NCBI GenBank assembly: GCA_025362315.1 | Contig: JANYGP010000074.1 | Span: forward strand, 1-39,847 | Direction: 5' to 3' | Source of the DNA: Polaromonas sp. | Lineage (GTDB): Bacteria; Pseudomonadota; Gammaproteobacteria; Burkholderiales; Burkholderiaceae_C | Length of the DNA: 39,847 bases | Shown: positions 39,068-39,847 of the stretch, in pieces | Layout: every line of letters begins with the position of its first letter | Numbering within the stretch: the first letter of the stretch is position 1 | Translations under genes and position numbers: made by a program | The notes under the pieces: generated by a model | What the model was told of the DNA's origin: nothing | The model's database searches: none | The model's input: the letters and a program-made list of their open reading frames with translations, nothing else

Positions 39068-39847
39068 TCACAGCGTATGTGTCCGGTCACCAGCAGCAAA
39101 ACCCATTGGCTGCCACGCCGTAGAATTTTTAGCTCCGAATGCAATCACCTTGAACAGCTCGCCCATTTCATGTTCATTGATGAGTTTTTGCACCATGGCT
39201 CTATCGGCCAGCGGGGCATCTTCCATGCCATCCAGCACGCCACAGTTCAGCAAAAACCGCCCTTGCCCGGTATAGCCCAGCACCTCCAACCCGGCCTCTT
39301 GCCCAGCCAGCGCAACGCCTGTGAAGTTGACATGCGCCGTGATGTCCTTGCTGCCCACATCCGCCAGCGCATCCGCATCGACCTGATGCGCACGATGGCA
39401 CAGCACCGTACCCATGCTGCGCTGCGGGTGGTAGTACTCATGCTCGGGAAAACCGTAGTCGATCATGAAAATCGCGCCTGCTTGCAGCTTGTCAGCCAGC
39501 GTGCGTACAAAGCCTTCTGCCTGGGGGTGAATTTCAGTCACGTAGTCATGCGCGCCAACAACTTCAAACGGTGGCCTTAAATCTGTAGGCCGGTCTGCGT
39601 AAGTAAAAACGCCCTTATGCAGAACAACGCCTCTTTCATGCCACAGCCCGTTGATGCGCGCGAGTAATTTCACCGGCATCGCATCCAGCACCTCGTTGCC
39701 AATCACCACACCGCGCATGTTGTCTGGCAAGGTTGTCGCCCAGTGCACGCGCCCCTCAAATGCTTGAAGCCTCTGCTGCTGCCGCACCCGCAAGCTGCCA
39801 GACAAATCAACAATGGTGTAGCGCGTGATCTGCGGCAGCGCCTGCAA
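39068..39847 (-). CDS. MidA/NDUFAF7-type SAM-dependent methyltransferase (partial, N-terminus beyond window)
   Basis: The last 259 or so residues of a class I methyltransferase are present, running off the window end. IVDLSGSLRVRQQQRL, VIGNEVLDAMPVKLL and FMIDYGFPEHEYYHPQR are characteristic of the MidA/NDUFAF7 family, whose mitochondrial member methylates an arginine of a complex I subunit and aids its assembly. The C-terminal VNFTGVALAGQEAGLEVLGY also fits. Whether the bacterial protein has that target is not established. It is upstream of the DUF2905 gene on the same strand. Confidence 0.9.
   Translation of the reverse strand: MQALPQITRYTIVDLSGSLRVRQQQRLQAFEGRVHWATTLPDNMRGVVIGNEVLDAMPVKLLARINGLWHERGVVLHKGVFTYADRPTDLRPPFEVVGAHDYVTEIHPQAEGFVRTLADKLQAGAIFMIDYGFPEHEYYHPQRSMGTVLCHRAHQVDADALADVGSKDITAHVNFTGVALAGQEAGLEVLGYTGQGRFLLNCGVLDGMEDAPLADRAMVQKLINEHEMGELFKVIAFGAKNSTAWQPMGFAAGDRTHTL

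Noticed and set aside
39578..39615. CTGTAGGCCGGTCTGCGTAAG in the MidA-like gene, reminiscent of the repeat
   Set aside because: The match is partial and the encoded residues (YADRPTDLRPP) are normal for the family.
1..39847. CRISPR arrays, tRNA or rRNA genes, intact insertion sequences, prophage genes
   Set aside because: No regularly spaced repeats, no cloverleaf with a recognisable TTCGAATC-type loop, and no transposase, integrase or phage structural protein was found on either strand by reading.

Overview
The window looks like a chromosomal segment of a betaproteobacterium of the Burkholderiales, most probably the Comamonadaceae (Rhodoferax/Polaromonas/Limnohabitans type). This rests on the moderately high GC, the mix of orphan Bug-type binding proteins, DUF2339, DUF6279, DUF2917 and NDUFA9-like proteins, and a dispersed short repeat that I associate with that group. 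No rRNA, tRNA, CRISPR array, intact insertion sequence or prophage was seen. The genus assignment is inference.

Left flank (1-6500): the 5' part of a DUF2339 multi-pass membrane protein, a two-gene PIN-domain toxin-antitoxin module with a clear palindromic operator, a TetR regulator divergent from an SRPBCC lipoprotein, and glmU, whose start codon overlaps that of a divergent DUF6279 lipoprotein.

Central catabolic region (6647-30367): twenty minus-strand genes run from 28046 to 6647 with mostly very short gaps or ATGA/TGATG overlaps. In transcription order they encode a histidinol-dehydrogenase-like (HpsN-like) dehydrogenase, two Bug-type periplasmic binding proteins, an SDR dehydrogenase, a LacI-type regulator, an NTF2/SnoaL-like protein, a first sugar-type ABC transporter (ATPase, binding protein, two permeases, second paralogous binding protein), a second ABC transporter (binding protein, two permeases, ATPase), an alpha/beta hydrolase, a bicupin, a MetE-C-terminal-like protein, an HpcH/HpaI aldolase and a metallo-beta-lactamase-fold protein with a depleted metal site. 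Two further NTF2-like genes are divergent on the plus strand (28256-30367). The layout suggests uptake, two oxidations, rearrangement or hydrolysis and a final retro-aldol cleavage of an unidentified oxygenated, perhaps methylated, substrate. The substrate cannot be read from the sequence.

Right flank (30249-39847): a DUF2917 gene divergent from a GcvA-like LysR gene with a perfect LTTR box; a patch of orphan and damaged genes including a ParDE module whose toxin is cut by an in-frame TAA; then housekeeping genes: 5-formyl-THF cyclo-ligase, soluble lytic transglycosylase, an NDUFA9-like SDR, a glutathione S-transferase, cca, a DUF2905 membrane protein and the 3' part of a MidA-type methyltransferase.

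The most unusual signal is a dispersed repeat of about 45-50 bp with seven copies in the window. Four lie in frame inside conserved protein genes (glmU, the SDR gene, cca, the bicupin gene) and a fifth supplies the C-terminus and stop codon of the alpha/beta hydrolase. Three of the in-gene copies use the same frame and encode an Ala-Ala-Cys-Ala core.
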